Shown in pieces: positions 63,801 to 64,000 of a stretch of 64,000 nt of DNA. How positions within the stretch are numbered: the stretch's first letter is position 1; each line of letters begins with the position of its first letter. Position numbers and translations under genes: made by a program. Source of the DNA: Myoxocephalus aenaeus (lineage: Eukaryota; Chordata; Actinopteri; Perciformes; Cottidae). The stretch covers positions 2,182,501 to 2,246,500 of the forward strand of contig JBAMJR010000070.1 of NCBI GenBank assembly GCA_038501785.1, given 5' to 3'. Below the pieces are notes generated by a model. That model saw only the letters and a program-made list of their open reading frames with translations. It did no database searches and was not told the DNA's origin.

Positions 63801-64000
63801 GAGGGCTGAGAGCACGTCAGTAACATCTGATTTAAACCTGCCTTCACTGAGGACGGGTGCAATTCAAGCAACAAATGCTCAACAACGATTCCCAAAGCCC
63901 ACTAATGGCAAATCCAAGCCGCAGCAAAGAGAGGTCAACAAAGATAAGCGGGTATCCTCAAAACCCAAAGTGATCAACAAACGTGTTCGCCGGCTTACGT
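60822..64000 (+). CDS. rp1: Oxygen-regulated protein 1 (retinitis pigmentosa 1), 5' part; runs off the window
   Basis: Photoreceptor doublecortin-family protein that binds axonemal microtubules and helps stack outer-segment discs; human RP1 mutations cause retinitis pigmentosa. Exons are 60822-61466, 62169-62325 and 62717 to beyond 64000 (acceptor GAAAAG|GTAAAA), giving 695 residues in the window without a stop codon. DCX domain 1 is at about residues 38-120 (RVCFYKSGDPQFNGLRMVIN to DGKSYICSD) and domain 2 at about 165-245 (LLVFRNGDP to VVAVGREPFRHANYNVQK). The large last exon carries the conserved PTDDDIEKSFRVNQDGSMTVEM block followed by RVRLTIKEEETIHWTTT, diagnostic of RP1. The layout of a start in the second exon, two DCX exons and a giant terminal exon matches the human gene. 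The upstream frame from 60720 is intronic. Confidence 0.95.

Overview
This is a vertebrate nuclear window, most likely from a teleost and probably a spiny-rayed (percomorph) fish. The evidence is intron-split genes with GT-AG junctions, AATAAA poly(A) signals, long (GT)n and (TA)n arrays, and fragments of repeats typical of fish: a tRNA-derived SINE, L2/Rex-like LINE tails ending in GAATCA repeats, a hAT-like element and a TTAA-flanked element. A sox32 gene beside sox17 is itself a ray-finned fish signature. The species cannot be named from the sequence.

Layout: rgs20 (+, 262-4568), lypla1 (-, 6385-9247), mrpl15 (+, 10022-12701), sox32 (+, 19681-20935), sox17 (+, 41834-43384) and the 5' part of rp1 (+, 60822 to the window end). 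All splice junctions were worked out by hand. The reading frames close exactly: 221, 232, 296, 330 and 396 residues for the five complete coding sequences, and 695 residues so far for rp1. Order and orientation match the human 8q11.23 block RGS20-TCEA1-LYPLA1-MRPL15-SOX17-RP1, with two differences: tcea1 is absent between rgs20 and lypla1, and sox32 lies between mrpl15 and sox17.

The genes do not form an operon-like unit. Two local relationships matter. lypla1 and mrpl15 are head to head across a 774-bp interval that probably serves as a shared housekeeping promoter. sox32 and sox17 are tandem SoxF paralogues with the same HMG-box intron and the same C-terminal DRSEFEQYL motif. Their core promoters share the spacing between an inverted CCAAT box and a TATA-like box. 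In fish endoderm Sox32 acts upstream of sox17, so the 20.9-kb gap between them and the 6-kb gap before sox32 are the natural places to look for endodermal enhancers.

The intergenic DNA holds microsatellites, a diverged minisatellite (49.0-49.95 kb), several transposon remnants and a number of perfect fold-backs, notably a 42-bp loopless palindrome at 37486-37527 and a 28-bp-stem hairpin at 41280-41341. No CRISPR array, tRNA gene, rRNA gene or prokaryote-style system was seen. The strongest unusual signals are the foldbacks and the SoxF pair; I do not see a convincing new protein system.
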